The translations under genes were made by a program, and so were the position numbers. DNA of 64,000 nucleotides from Chitinophagaceae bacterium T5-Br10_B2g13 (GTDB lineage Bacteria > Bacteroidota > Rhodothermia > Balneolales > Balneolaceae). The notes beneath the pieces are model-generated. The model did no database searches and was not told the DNA's origin. It was given only the letters and a program-made list of their open reading frames with translations. Below, piece after piece: positions 16,200-24,819 of the stretch. The stretch is from assembly GCA_001564065.1 (NCBI GenBank), contig LKNA01000005.1:20426-84425 (forward strand), in the 5' to 3' direction. The stretch's first letter is position 1, and every line of letters starts with the position of its first letter.

Positions 16200-19115
16200 C
16201 TACCGTGCGTCATCCAGGGTTCGTTTCTCCTCAACTACTTCATAGCTTTCAAATTCATCTCCAACTTTAATGTCGTTGAATCCTTTGATACTAATACCGC
16301 ATTCGTAGCCGGACTGAACCTCCTTAACATCATCCTTGAAGCGCTTCAGCGAGTCAACTTCTCCGTCGTAGATTACAACACCATCCCGAATGATACGAAT
16401 TGGGTTGTTTCGATTGAGTTTTCCTTCTGTTACATAGCAACCGGCAATTGTACCAACCTTGGATACTTTAAATACTTCCCGGACAGTAACCATCGCCTTC
16501 ATCTCCTCTGAAATCTCAGGGCTCAACATTCCTTCAAGTGCATCATGTACTTCATCAACAGCATCGTAAATAACGCTGAAGAGTCGGATATCAATGCTCT
16601 CGGTTTCAGCAAGCTTTCTGGCTCCGGCTGTTGGCCGAACCTGGAAACCGATAATAATACCATCGGATGCAGATGCGAGCAGTACATCAGACTCTGTAAT
16701 GGCACCTGAACCTGTGTGGATAATATTTACGGAAACTTCTTCCGTACTCAATTTCTGCAGTGCACCGGACAGAGCTTCAATGGATCCATCCACGTCTGCC
16801 TTAATGATAATATTCAGTTCAGAAACTTCACCAAGTGCCATTCTTCTGGAGAGATCATCAAGAGTCATATGCTTCACACGACGCAGTGACTGCTCTCTTC
16901 GGATTTGCTGACGCTGATTGGCAACATCTTTAGCTGTTTTCTCATCTTTCGGTACAATCAGGCGATCACCTGCCTGAGGTGTCCCATCAAAACCGATAAG
17001 CTGTACCGGCGTTGAAGGCCCGGCAACTTGCAGGCGTTCTCCATGCTCATTTTCCATGGCACGTACTCGTCCAAATACCGGTCCGGCCACAAACGGGTCA
17101 CCAACTTTAAGTGTACCGTTCTGTACTAAAATATTTGCTACTGTACCTTTTCCTTTGTCAATTCTGGATTCCAGTACAATTCCCTGGGCAAGCCTGTCAG
17201 GATTTGCTTTCAGTTCAAGAAGTTCGGCTTCAATCAATACTTTTTCGAGCAGGTCGTCAATTCCTTCACCGGTGTGAGCAGATACCAAGGCGACCTGATT
17301 TGTCCCTCCATACTCCTCAACAATCACTCCGTGTTCAGAAAGTTGCTGCTTAATCTTGTCCGGGTTCGATCCCTCCTTATCCATTTTGTTAATGGCAACT
17401 ACAATAGATACACCGGCTGCTTTGGCGTGGTTAATCGCCTCTATAGTTTGAGGCATCACAGCGTCATCGGCAGCTACTACCAGAATTACAATATCGGTAG
17501 CCTGTGCACCACGACTACGCATAGCGGTAAACGCTTCGTGACCCGGAGTATCCAGGAAGGTTATCTTCTTATCCTCGTCGGTTAAAACCTCATAGGCACC
17601 AACGTGTTGTGTAATACCTCCGGCCTCACCCGCTGCTACTTTTGCTTTACGAATGTAGTCAAGAAGTGATGTTTTACCGTGATCTACGTGGCCCATTACG
17701 GTAATAATCGGTGCACGAGGCTCGAGATCCTCCGGCTTATCTTCTTCAACTTCAATCTCTTCTTCAATCATCTCTTCAGCGTCAACAAAATCAACCTCAA
17801 AGTCATATTCTGCTGCAACCAGTTCGATTGTGGAAGCATCTAAACGCTGATTAATGGATACCATCATACCGAGGTTCATACAAGTTGTAATAACGTCGGT
17901 TGGTTTAACCTCGAGCTCATCGGCAAGATCACTCACCGTAATGAATTCGGCAACTTCAATAATTTGTTCTTCGAGCTGCTCCATCTCCTCCTGCATGGCA
18001 AGCTCTTCCTCTCTCTCCTCTTTACGCTGTCTTCTGCGCTTAGAGCGTTTGCTGCCAACTGTGCCGCTACTCTGCATTTTCTGCATCGTTTCGCGCATCT
18101 TCTTCTCTACATCTTCCTCATCTACTTTAGAGCGTCGTCCTTTCTTCTTGCTCTTTTTCGATTTTTTAGAAGATTTATCCTCTTTTGGCGGTTTCGTATC
18201 CTTTTTACTATCGGCGGTATCTTCGTCTTTGCGGTCTTTTTTACGTTTTCTGGTTTTACGCTTTTTACGAGGTTCTTTAGAAAACTCTACTTTACCGACT
18301 ACTTTTGTACCACTCAGTTTTTTATTTGACCGGCCACGGATTATCTCTTCTTCATCAACGTCATCGTCTTTACCATCCTCTACATCCTCATCTGATTCGT
18401 CGTCGTCATCCTCATCATCTTCTTCATCGGCTTCCTCATCTTCATCAATTTCTTCCTCATCATCCGCTTCCTCAACTTCATCAGTGTCGACTTGATCTTC
18501 ATCATCATCTTCGTCGTCATCTTCGTCGTCTTCTTCCACAGATTCTTTGGCCGGAGACTCTGCCTCTTCTACTACAGGAGTTTCAGCTTTTTCTTCAGGC
18601 TTTTTCTCAGGTTCATCTTCTGATTTAACAGCTTCATCCTCATCTTTTTCAGCAGGCTGATCTGCTGCTTTTGATTCATCCTCCTCTTTTTCTTCAGAAA
18701 CTTCAACCTCATCTTCTTCCTCCTTCTTATCCTCCGCAGGTGTTTCCTGAGGCTCTAAGGTGGGTTCTAATGTAGGCTCTTTCGAAGCAGTCTCTTTTTT
18801 CTCCTCTTTTTCAACTTCTTCTTCCTCATCAATAGGCTCCAGAAAGTTATCTATTGAAACACTTTCGTTTCTGCTGGATAGGATTTGATTCCGACGGCTT
18901 TCATACTCTTCTCTGGCTTTCTCGTGCTCGCGGCTCTTCGCTTTGTCATCACCGTAAACTCCATCCAACACCTCGTACATCTCGGGTGTAATTTTAGAGT
19001 TTGGTCGGTTTGCAACATCAAATCCGTTGTCACTCAATGTATCCACGATAGATTGAGTGGCAACGTTAAATTCTGATGCTACTTTAAAGAGCTTCTTCGG
19101 TTTTTGGTCCGTCAT
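16200..19115 (-). CDS. infB: Translation initiation factor IF-2
   Basis: The 971-residue GTPase brings initiator fMet-tRNA to the ribosome. The GTPase core starts near residue 470 with GHVDHGKT (G1, near 476), DTPGHEAFTAMRSRGAQ (G3, near 520) and NKMDK (G4, near 576). Domains II, III and the fMet-tRNA-binding C2 domain follow to the end. The first 50 residues form an IF2N subdomain (KLFKVASEFNVATQSIVDTLSDNGFDV). Residues about 95-330 are an extreme low-complexity region, first acidic (E/D runs) and then lysine-rich (RKKRKTRKRKKDRK), which adds over 200 residues. A second IF2N-like domain lies near 390-440. Confidence 0.97.
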   Translation of the reverse strand: MTDQKPKKLFKVASEFNVATQSIVDTLSDNGFDVANRPNSKITPEMYEVLDGVYGDDKAKSREHEKAREEYESRRNQILSSRNESVSIDNFLEPIDEEEEVEKEEKKETASKEPTLEPTLEPQETPAEDKKEEEDEVEVSEEKEEDESKAADQPAEKDEDEAVKSEDEPEKKPEEKAETPVVEEAESPAKESVEEDDEDDDEDDDEDQVDTDEVEEADDEEEIDEDEEADEEDDEDDDDESDEDVEDGKDDDVDEEEIIRGRSNKKLSGTKVVGKVEFSKEPRKKRKTRKRKKDRKDEDTADSKKDTKPPKEDKSSKKSKKSKKKGRRSKVDEEDVEKKMRETMQKMQSSGTVGSKRSKRRRQRKEEREEELAMQEEMEQLEEQIIEVAEFITVSDLADELEVKPTDVITTCMNLGMMVSINQRLDASTIELVAAEYDFEVDFVDAEEMIEEEIEVEEDKPEDLEPRAPIITVMGHVDHGKTSLLDYIRKAKVAAGEAGGITQHVGAYEVLTDEDKKITFLDTPGHEAFTAMRSRGAQATDIVILVVAADDAVMPQTIEAINHAKAAGVSIVVAINKMDKEGSNPDKIKQQLSEHGVIVEEYGGTNQVALVSAHTGEGIDDLLEKVLIEAELLELKANPDRLAQGIVLESRIDKGKGTVANILVQNGTLKVGDPFVAGPVFGRVRAMENEHGERLQVAGPSTPVQLIGFDGTPQAGDRLIVPKDEKTAKDVANQRQQIRREQSLRRVKHMTLDDLSRRMALGEVSELNIIIKADVDGSIEALSGALQKLSTEEVSVNIIHTGSGAITESDVLLASASDGIIIGFQVRPTAGARKLAETESIDIRLFSVIYDAVDEVHDALEGMLSPEISEEMKAMVTVREVFKVSKVGTIAGCYVTEGKLNRNNPIRIIRDGVVIYDGEVDSLKRFKDDVKEVQSGYECGISIKGFNDIKVGDEFESYEVVEEKRTLDDAR

Positions 19116-19180
19116 ATATGTTTATTTGCGTCGGTTTGTCAAATTGTAAACTAAAAAAAGTCTGGTGCTGAAAGGTACGA

Positions 19181-20440
19181 TCAATCTTCCTCGTCCTCAA
19201 ATTCGTAAGCGATGATATCGATGATTTTTTCTGCTTCTTCCTTGGTGATTTTACCTTCCGTTCTTCGAACAATTTCATCTTCATCAAGATCGAGAACAGC
19301 CCGGGCGCTATCACATCCAATTTCAAAGAGCATATCAATGGTCTCTTTGCCAAAGTCGACTTCAAACTCGGCAAGATCGATATCATCTTCCTCTTCCACT
19401 TCCCTGTAAACGTCAATTTCGCAGCCCACAAGCTTTGAGGCCAGGCGAATATTTACGCCACCCTTACCAATAGCTTTAGAAACCTCATCGGCCGGCACCA
19501 GTACATTTGCCTGTTTGCCGTCTTCACTGATTTCAACTTTCACTACTTTAGCAGGCTGAAGAGCTCGCTTGATAAATTCGATCTTATCATCACTATAGTT
19601 GATAACATCGATGTTTTCATTCTGAAGCTCACGTACAATAGCGTGAATACGAATTCCCTTCATACCAACACAGGCTCCTACGGGGTCAACACGCTCATCA
19701 TAAGATACTACTGCCACTTTTGATCGATCGCCGGGCTCACGGGCAATTCGCTTCAGTTCAATAATTCCGTCAAAAACTTCAGGAATCTCATTTTCAAATA
19801 GTCTTTCAAGGAATAGCGGTGATGTCCTGGAAATTATAACTGTTGGATTTCCCCCGATGCGCTTCACCTCAGATACTACTGCCCGGATTGTATCTCCTTT
19901 CCTGTACCTGTCTTTGTAAATTTGTTCATTCTTTGGCAACAGCAGTTCAACACCGTTGTGATTTACCAGAATGTCTTTGTTATGGCGAACCTGGTAAACA
20001 TCACCCAGAACGATTTCACCTACACGGTCGGAGTACTCCTCAAATACGTTGTCTTTCTCTATTTCGCGTATGCGTTGCGCTAACTGCTGACGCGCCATGG
20101 ATACGGCTCTTCGCCCAAAGTCAGTAATAGAGATTTCCTGAGCATACTCATCATAGAGTTCCAGATCCGGATCGTGCTTCAGGGCATCCTCGAGGGTAAT
20201 TTCTGTTACAGGATCTGTTAATTCATCAGCCGGCACTACCTCACGGATATGAAGAATCTGAATCTCACCGCGATCTGCGTTAAGAATCACTTCAAAAGAT
20301 TCGTCCGAATCGTACTTTTTACGAATCATTGTACGAAACACATCTTCTAGAATAGAAAGAAGAAGGTCTTTATCTATGCCTTTATCTTTTGCAATCTCTG
20401 CAAACGACTGAATAATTTGCTTTGAAATTTCGTTTTGCAT
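19181..20440 (-). CDS. nusA: Transcription termination/antitermination factor NusA
   Basis: The 419-residue protein binds RNA polymerase and modulates pausing, termination and antitermination. It has the NusA N-terminal domain (EIAKDKGIDKDLLLSILEDVFRTMIRKKY), an S1 domain near 135-200 (GEIVLGDVYQVRHNKDILVNHNGVELLLPKNEQ) and two KH domains with VGACVGMKGIRIHAIVRELQNENIDVINY near 255 and GKGGVNIRLASKL near 325. The C-terminus is short and acidic without the two AR repeats of gamma-proteobacteria. Its place between rimP and infB is the conserved operon order. Confidence 0.96.
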   Translation of the reverse strand: MQNEISKQIIQSFAEIAKDKGIDKDLLLSILEDVFRTMIRKKYDSDESFEVILNADRGEIQILHIREVVPADELTDPVTEITLEDALKHDPDLELYDEYAQEISITDFGRRAVSMARQQLAQRIREIEKDNVFEEYSDRVGEIVLGDVYQVRHNKDILVNHNGVELLLPKNEQIYKDRYRKGDTIRAVVSEVKRIGGNPTVIISRTSPLFLERLFENEIPEVFDGIIELKRIAREPGDRSKVAVVSYDERVDPVGACVGMKGIRIHAIVRELQNENIDVINYSDDKIEFIKRALQPAKVVKVEISEDGKQANVLVPADEVSKAIGKGGVNIRLASKLVGCEIDVYREVEEEDDIDLAEFEVDFGKETIDMLFEIGCDSARAVLDLDEDEIVRRTEGKITKEEAEKIIDIIAYEFEDEED

Positions 20441-20469
20441 CTGGAAATAGGTTTTAAATTCGTTGCCGG

Positions 20470-20928
20470 CTAAATTTTCGGTACTATTTTAGTTTCTACT
20501 ATATTCTCAAACGGAATAACCACCAGTTTATCATCCTCAGGTTTCACTTCGATTTGAGAATCTGTAACTGTCATCAATACGCCTTCAACAGTTATATATT
20601 CATCATCTTTTTTGTACTTCACCTTAGCAACACGACCCTGATTTTTCGGATACTGCCTTTGATCACTTAAAGGTCTGCTAAGGCCGGGTGAAGAGACATT
20701 TAGTCGGTAAGATTTATTGAAAAGATCTTTTTCTTCTAAAATAAAACTAACTTCTTTACTCACACGTGCGCAGGCATCCAGATCAACTCCTTGCTCTTCG
20801 GTATCCACTAAAACCCAGATTTCCTGGATTTTTGCATTTTTCAGTTCCACGTCAACAAGAAACATATCTTCTTGTTCAACAATGGGTTGCGCTATTTCTT
20901 TTACTGTATTTATAATGGTACTGCTCAT
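20470..20928 (-). CDS. rimP: Ribosome maturation factor RimP
   Basis: I choose the start at ATG 20928-20926 (MSSTIINTVKEIAQPIVEQ); ATG 20937 is also possible. The longer frame to 20979 would begin inside a terminator-like hairpin and adds residues without family resemblance. The product of about 152 residues has the RimP N-terminal domain with FLVDVEL and WVLVDTEEQGVDLDACARVSKEVSFIL, then NVSSPGLSRPL near residue 85 and the C-terminal SH3-like domain. RimP helps 30S assembly. It leads the rimP-nusA-infB block; nusA starts 29 bp after its stop. Confidence 0.93.
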   Translation of the reverse strand: MSSTIINTVKEIAQPIVEQEDMFLVDVELKNAKIQEIWVLVDTEEQGVDLDACARVSKEVSFILEEKDLFNKSYRLNVSSPGLSRPLSDQRQYPKNQGRVAKVKYKKDDEYITVEGVLMTVTDSQIEVKPEDDKLVVIPFENIVETKIVPKI

Positions 20929-20949
20929 AAAAATCATTGCTCTAAGTAC

Positions 20950-20983
20950 AAAAAAAAGTGAGGACCTCCCGGCGCTCACTTTT
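20950..20983 (-). promoter_or_regulatory. Terminator-like hairpin in the leader of rimP-nusA-infB (candidate attenuator)
   Basis: On the minus strand AAAAGTGAG (20983-20975) pairs with CTCACTTTT. The inner part GCC-GGGA-GGT closes on a GGGA tetraloop of the GNRA class, and the right arm runs into eight T (20958-20951). It ends about 22 bases before the rimP start. This is the form of an intrinsic terminator, placed in the leader rather than after a gene: the nearest upstream minus-strand gene, fbp, ends at 21578 with a plus-strand gene between. An attenuator acting on the nusA operon is the simplest reading, since NusA itself affects intrinsic termination. Confidence 0.55.
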
Positions 20984-21093
20984 CAGGCATGAAAATTAAC
21001 TTTAATTGTTGAAAAAACCAACTAATAAAACTTGTGAATTCATCTCTTTAGATGTACTATTGATCGATTCCTATTTTAGAAGTCAATCAAATT

Positions 21094-21570
21094 ATGCCAA
21101 AGTATATATTCATTTTTATCTCGCTTTTTCTACTCTCCTGTAACGGAGAAGGCGATTCCCAAACAAGTGAGCGCGAAACCAGGCAGCTCTCTTACACAGC
21201 AACCGTCTCATTTATTGAACAGCCTGAGCTTGAAGTCACAACTGTGCGTGCTGCAGTAGCTGATGATGATCATAGCAGAAGTGAGGGCTTAATGAATGTG
21301 CATGATATGCCTGAGGACGCCGGTATGATTTTTATCTTTGATGATGAGGCACCAAGAAGTTTCTGGATGGCTAACACGCCCATTTCACTAGACATTATTT
21401 TCGTGAACTCAGATATGGAGATTGTTCGAATTCATAGAAACACTCCGCCCTACTCCCATGAAAATATCGTATCAGAAATTCCGGCGAAATATGTTGTTGA
21501 AGTAAATGCTGGTTTCACCCTGGATCATGACATTCGCGAGGGAATGTCAATCAGTTATACAATTCAGTAA
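21094..21570 (+). CDS. DUF192 family lipoprotein
   Basis: The 158-residue protein has a lipoprotein signal (MPKYIFIFISLFLLSCNGEG, lipobox LLSC) followed by a DUF192 domain: RAAVADDDHSRSEGLMNV, DAGMIFIFDDEAPRSFWMANTPISLDIIFVN and YVVEVNAGF. DUF192 proteins are small beta-rich secreted proteins of unknown function, often ending in this VLEVNAG-like block. It is the only plus-strand gene in the stretch from 10030 to 34146 and stands alone between two minus-strand blocks. Confidence 0.87.
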   Translation: MPKYIFIFISLFLLSCNGEGDSQTSERETRQLSYTATVSFIEQPELEVTTVRAAVADDDHSRSEGLMNVHDMPEDAGMIFIFDDEAPRSFWMANTPISLDIIFVNSDMEIVRIHRNTPPYSHENIVSEIPAKYVVEVNAGFTLDHDIREGMSISYTIQ

Positions 21571-21577
21571 AGGTTTA

Positions 21578-22633
21578 TCATTCTTTAACTGATTCTTTGA
21601 CCTCGTACTGATCCAGTAACTCTCTCACTTTTTTCACATTGTCGGGAGAACCAATATAGATGGGGCATCTTTGGTGAATAGCTGTTGGCTCTATCTCCAT
21701 AATTCTTCCCTTTCCGTCAATAGCCATTCCGCCGGCTTGTTCAATAATAAAGCTCAACGGGTTACATTCATACATCAGTCGTAGCTTTCCCTCCGGATAT
21801 CTCGTACTTGCAGGGTAGATAAAAATCCCGCCTTTAATTAATGTCCTGTGAAGGTCGGCTACCATCGACCCGATATATCGTGCCGTATAGGGGCGATTTG
21901 TGGCTTCATCCTCAACCTGACAATACTTGATGTATTTTTTCAGGCCTTCAGCCCATGAGTTGTAGCTCCCCTCATTAATGCTGTAAATGTTACCCTTTTC
22001 AGGAATCTTGAAGTTATCTTCTGATAGAATAAATTCTCCGATGCTTGGATCCAGTGTAAAAGAGCTCACACCAAGCCCCGTTGTATACACCATAATGGTA
22101 CTGGAACCGTAAAGCACGTAGCCGGCAGCCACCTGTCTAATTCCCGGCTGAAGGGCATCCTTTTCTACTAATTTAGAATCATACCGGGGCTGACGCATAT
22201 AAATTGAAAAAATACTTCCAATCGATACATTTACGTCAATGTTTGAAGATCCGTCGAGAGGATCCATATAGACAATATACTTTCCTCCTTCACTGTTCAA
22301 CCTTACTATACCGTCATTCTCTTCAGATATTACCATGCAGGTTATCATAGAGCGATCCAAAGCGGAGATCAACTGCTGATCTGCAAACAAATCAAGCCTT
22401 TTAACAGACTCTCCGTGAACATTTTTTGATCCATCCACACCAAGAAGATTAGTGATTCCGGCTTTATTCACTTCTCTGGAGATAATTTTAGCTGCAAGGC
22501 CTATATCCCTCAAAAGTTGCGAAAGTTCACCGGTAGCGCCCGGAAATTTATTTTGTGCCTGTATGATATACTCATCCAGTGTAACCAGTTTTCTGGATTT
22601 AGCGGTAGAGGTAGATTCCATAGCTCCAAACAA
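21578..22633 (-). CDS. fbp: Class 1 fructose-1,6-bisphosphatase
   Basis: The 351-residue enzyme removes the 1-phosphate from fructose 1,6-bisphosphate in gluconeogenesis. The metal-binding signature DPLDGSSNIDVNVSIGSIF is near residues 127-145, and SEENDG just before it supplies further ligands. The substrate-binding YIGSMVADLHRTL and GGIFIYPASTRYPEGKLRLMYECNPLSFI blocks are intact. The first four residues (MFGA) may not be translated; MESTSTAKSRK is an alternative start. It lies 43 bp downstream of coaE on the same strand and converges with the DUF192 gene. Confidence 0.96.
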   Translation of the reverse strand: MFGAMESTSTAKSRKLVTLDEYIIQAQNKFPGATGELSQLLRDIGLAAKIISREVNKAGITNLLGVDGSKNVHGESVKRLDLFADQQLISALDRSMITCMVISEENDGIVRLNSEGGKYIVYMDPLDGSSNIDVNVSIGSIFSIYMRQPRYDSKLVEKDALQPGIRQVAAGYVLYGSSTIMVYTTGLGVSSFTLDPSIGEFILSEDNFKIPEKGNIYSINEGSYNSWAEGLKKYIKYCQVEDEATNRPYTARYIGSMVADLHRTLIKGGIFIYPASTRYPEGKLRLMYECNPLSFIIEQAGGMAIDGKGRIMEIEPTAIHQRCPIYIGSPDNVKKVRELLDQYEVKESVKE

Positions 22634-22676
22634 ATTTTATACACTTTCTCTAAAAGTGAATAAGAAGAAAAGTTAT

Positions 22677-23285
22677 TTACACTTTATCCCGAAGGTCTTC
22701 CAATACTTTTAAATAAAGCTTTTTTGATTTTAATTTAAACTCTTCAATAGTACCGTTGTTATGGATGATATAATCGGCATAACTTTTTAAACTTTCAAAG
22801 TCAGGTTGCTTGTTCATCCTCTCCAGCACATCTTTTTTTTCTACACTGTCCCTCTTCTGAACCCGACTTATCTGATCTGATACAGGCGACATCACAAGAA
22901 TAACGGCATCCATTGCTTCCGGTCGCCCATTGTTTAGCAGAAGTGCAGCTTCTTTCACCAGAATTTTTACATCCGTTTTTTCAACGTTTTCAGCAATTCT
23001 ATGAAACTCATTATGCACGGCAGGATGAACGACGTTATTTAACTCTTCTACCCTGCCCTTTTGAAATGCCTCTTCAATCAGGTGCTGTTTGTTCAATGTG
23101 CCGTCGGCAGAGTACGTTTTTGCTCCAAACAATTCTACCAATTTTGCTTTTACATCCTGGTTTTCAACCATCAGCTTTTTAGCCAGATCATCAGCATAAA
23201 CGACTTTAGCGCCCAACGACTCCCAGACTTTGCACAGTGTACTTTTCCCTGATCCAATTCCTCCGGTTACACCGGCAACAATCAT
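22677..23285 (-). CDS. coaE: Dephospho-CoA kinase
   Basis: The 202-residue kinase carries out the last step of coenzyme A synthesis, phosphorylating the 3'-hydroxyl of dephospho-CoA. The P-loop GGIGSGKST is near residues 9-17, followed by YADDLAKKLM near 32 and HPAVHNEF near 82. It starts in an ATGA overlap with the prfB stop codon (23282-23285), so its translation is probably coupled to prfB. Confidence 0.94.
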   Translation of the reverse strand: MIVAGVTGGIGSGKSTLCKVWESLGAKVVYADDLAKKLMVENQDVKAKLVELFGAKTYSADGTLNKQHLIEEAFQKGRVEELNNVVHPAVHNEFHRIAENVEKTDVKILVKEAALLLNNGRPEAMDAVILVMSPVSDQISRVQKRDSVEKKDVLERMNKQPDFESLKSYADYIIHNNGTIEEFKLKSKKLYLKVLEDLRDKV

Positions 23286-24407
23286 GCAGCTTCCCCCACA
23301 TTTGTATCTAAAAGATAGGCTTTCATAAATTCATCGAGCTCGCCGTCCATAACGGCCTGAACATTACCTGTTTCATGGTTGGTCCGGTGATCCTTCACCA
23401 TGTTGTAGGGATGGAAAACATAAGATCTTATCTGAGAGCCCCACTCGTTACTGCTTTTTGAATCTTCGAGCTTCTGTTTCTCTTTCTCTTTGATCTGCTT
23501 TTCGAGCTCATAAACTTTTGATTTGAGCATCTTCATAGCCTTTTCGCGGTTTTTAAGCTGAGACCGTTCCTGTTGGCACTCTGCTACCACCCGCTCTTCA
23601 GACCCATCGGATAGTTTACCGGTCCACACTAACCGAACACCTGTCTCTACTTTGTTAACGTTCTGTCCTCCGGCACCACTGGCGTGAAAGCGCTGCAGCT
23701 CGATGTCTGAATCATTCAAATTTACCTCAATGGTATCATCAATAATCGGAGAGACAAATACTGAACTAAAGGAGGTATGCCTTCGGGAGTTGCTGTCGAA
23801 AGGAGAAATTCGAACCAGCCGGTGAGTACCGCTCTCAGATTTAAGATAGCCATAGGCATTTGGTCCGCTGATTTCAATTGTTGCGCTTTTCAATCCGGCT
23901 ACATCACCATCCTGATATTCGGCAACAGAAACTTTGTACCCTTTCGATTCAGCCCATCGGGTATACATCCGGAAGAGCATCTCTGCCCAATCCTGACTTT
24001 CTGTTCCGCCGGCTCCGGGATTAAACGTCATAATTGCATCCCGGTGATCATCCTCACCGCTGAGCATATTTTGAAGCTCGAGATCTTCCAGCTTTTTTCG
24101 GAACTGGTCAATTTCACCTCGAAGGTCATCTTCTACATCTTCCCCTTCATCCAGAAATTGAAAAAATACGCGAATGCTTTCGCGAAGTTCATCCAATTCG
24201 TCCCATTTTTCCACAAGGCTTTTTTCCCGGTCCAGCTCCTGCATCGTCTGCTGAGCTTCATCGGGATTATTCCAAAATTCCGGATCCTGTGTCTGCTCCT
24301 GGAGCTCTATAACCTTAACTTTCCGTTTATCGTAGTCAAAGATACCCCCTGAGCGTGTCCAATCGCTCGAATAGTGGTTTTATTTTCTCGAATTGGATGT
24401 TCTCCAT
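23282..24407 (-). CDS. prfB: Peptide chain release factor 2, expressed by programmed +1 frameshift
   Basis: RF2 releases the finished protein at UGA and UAA codons. Translation starts at ATG 24407 and reads 23 codons (MENIQFEKIKPLFERLDTLR...) to an in-frame TGA at 24338-24336. The site reads AGGGGGTATCTTTGAC: a Shine-Dalgarno-like AGGGGG (24350-24345), a three-base spacer, and CTT-TGA-C, the classical slippery site. A +1 shift gives DYDKRKVKVIELQEQTQDPEFWN... and a protein of about 374 residues. SPF (stop-codon recognition, in RISPFDSNSR) and GGQ (catalysis, in GAGGQNVNK) are intact. Low RF2 lets the ribosome shift, giving autoregulation. The stop overlaps the coaE start. Confidence 0.96.
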
Positions 24408-24414
24408 GAATCAA

Positions 24415-24666
24415 CTATCGGTTTAAAAGTTTTGCAATTACAATCCCTGCTACCAGTCCGCCGGCAACTGCTGCGCCCAAACTAATCTCAGGATTTTTCT
24501 TTACATATTTTTTCGCCTGCTTATACTCTTTTCTGAGTTCTTTTTGAAGGCGGTCACGCTCCTTCTGCAGTTTTATAACTAAATCATCGTAAGCGTCGTT
24601 AAGCGCTTCTTTCTCTTTTTCAATGACGTCTTTTAGTTCTTTCTCTAGCTTTTTTACATTATCCAT
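24415..24666 (-). CDS. Small coiled-coil protein with C-terminal membrane anchor (ElaB/DUF883-like)
   Basis: The 83-residue protein is a long charged helix (KKLEKELKDVIEKEKEALNDAYDDLVIKL... about residues 4-55) followed by PEISLGAAVAGGLVAGIVIAKLLNR, one glycine-rich membrane segment ending in a basic residue. That plan matches ElaB/YqjD/DUF883 proteins, which tether ribosomes or other partners to the inner membrane in stationary phase in enterobacteria; equivalence here is inference. It ends 8 bp before the prfB start, on the same strand, so the two may be cotranscribed. Confidence 0.7.
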   Translation of the reverse strand: MDNVKKLEKELKDVIEKEKEALNDAYDDLVIKLQKERDRLQKELRKEYKQAKKYVKKNPEISLGAAVAGGLVAGIVIAKLLNR

Positions 24667-24819
24667 AATCAGTCTCCATGAATGGTTATCATCAATAATT
24701 AAAAATCAACTTTTATCCGGTTCAATGCAACAGAAAGTAATGCACATTTACTTAAATAACGATTAAGTACACAGTATTGTTCAAAAAGTGCATTGCCGGT
24801 ACAAAACAGGTTAACTGCA

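Noticed and set aside
17854..18495. Long plus-strand frame opposite infB
   Set aside because: It is the serine-rich antisense reading of the acidic and lysine-rich IF-2 linker, a composition artefact.
24138..24244. Start of prfB at the internal ATG 24244
   Set aside because: The frameshift site and the leader codons upstream give a full-length RF2, so the short form is not the real start.
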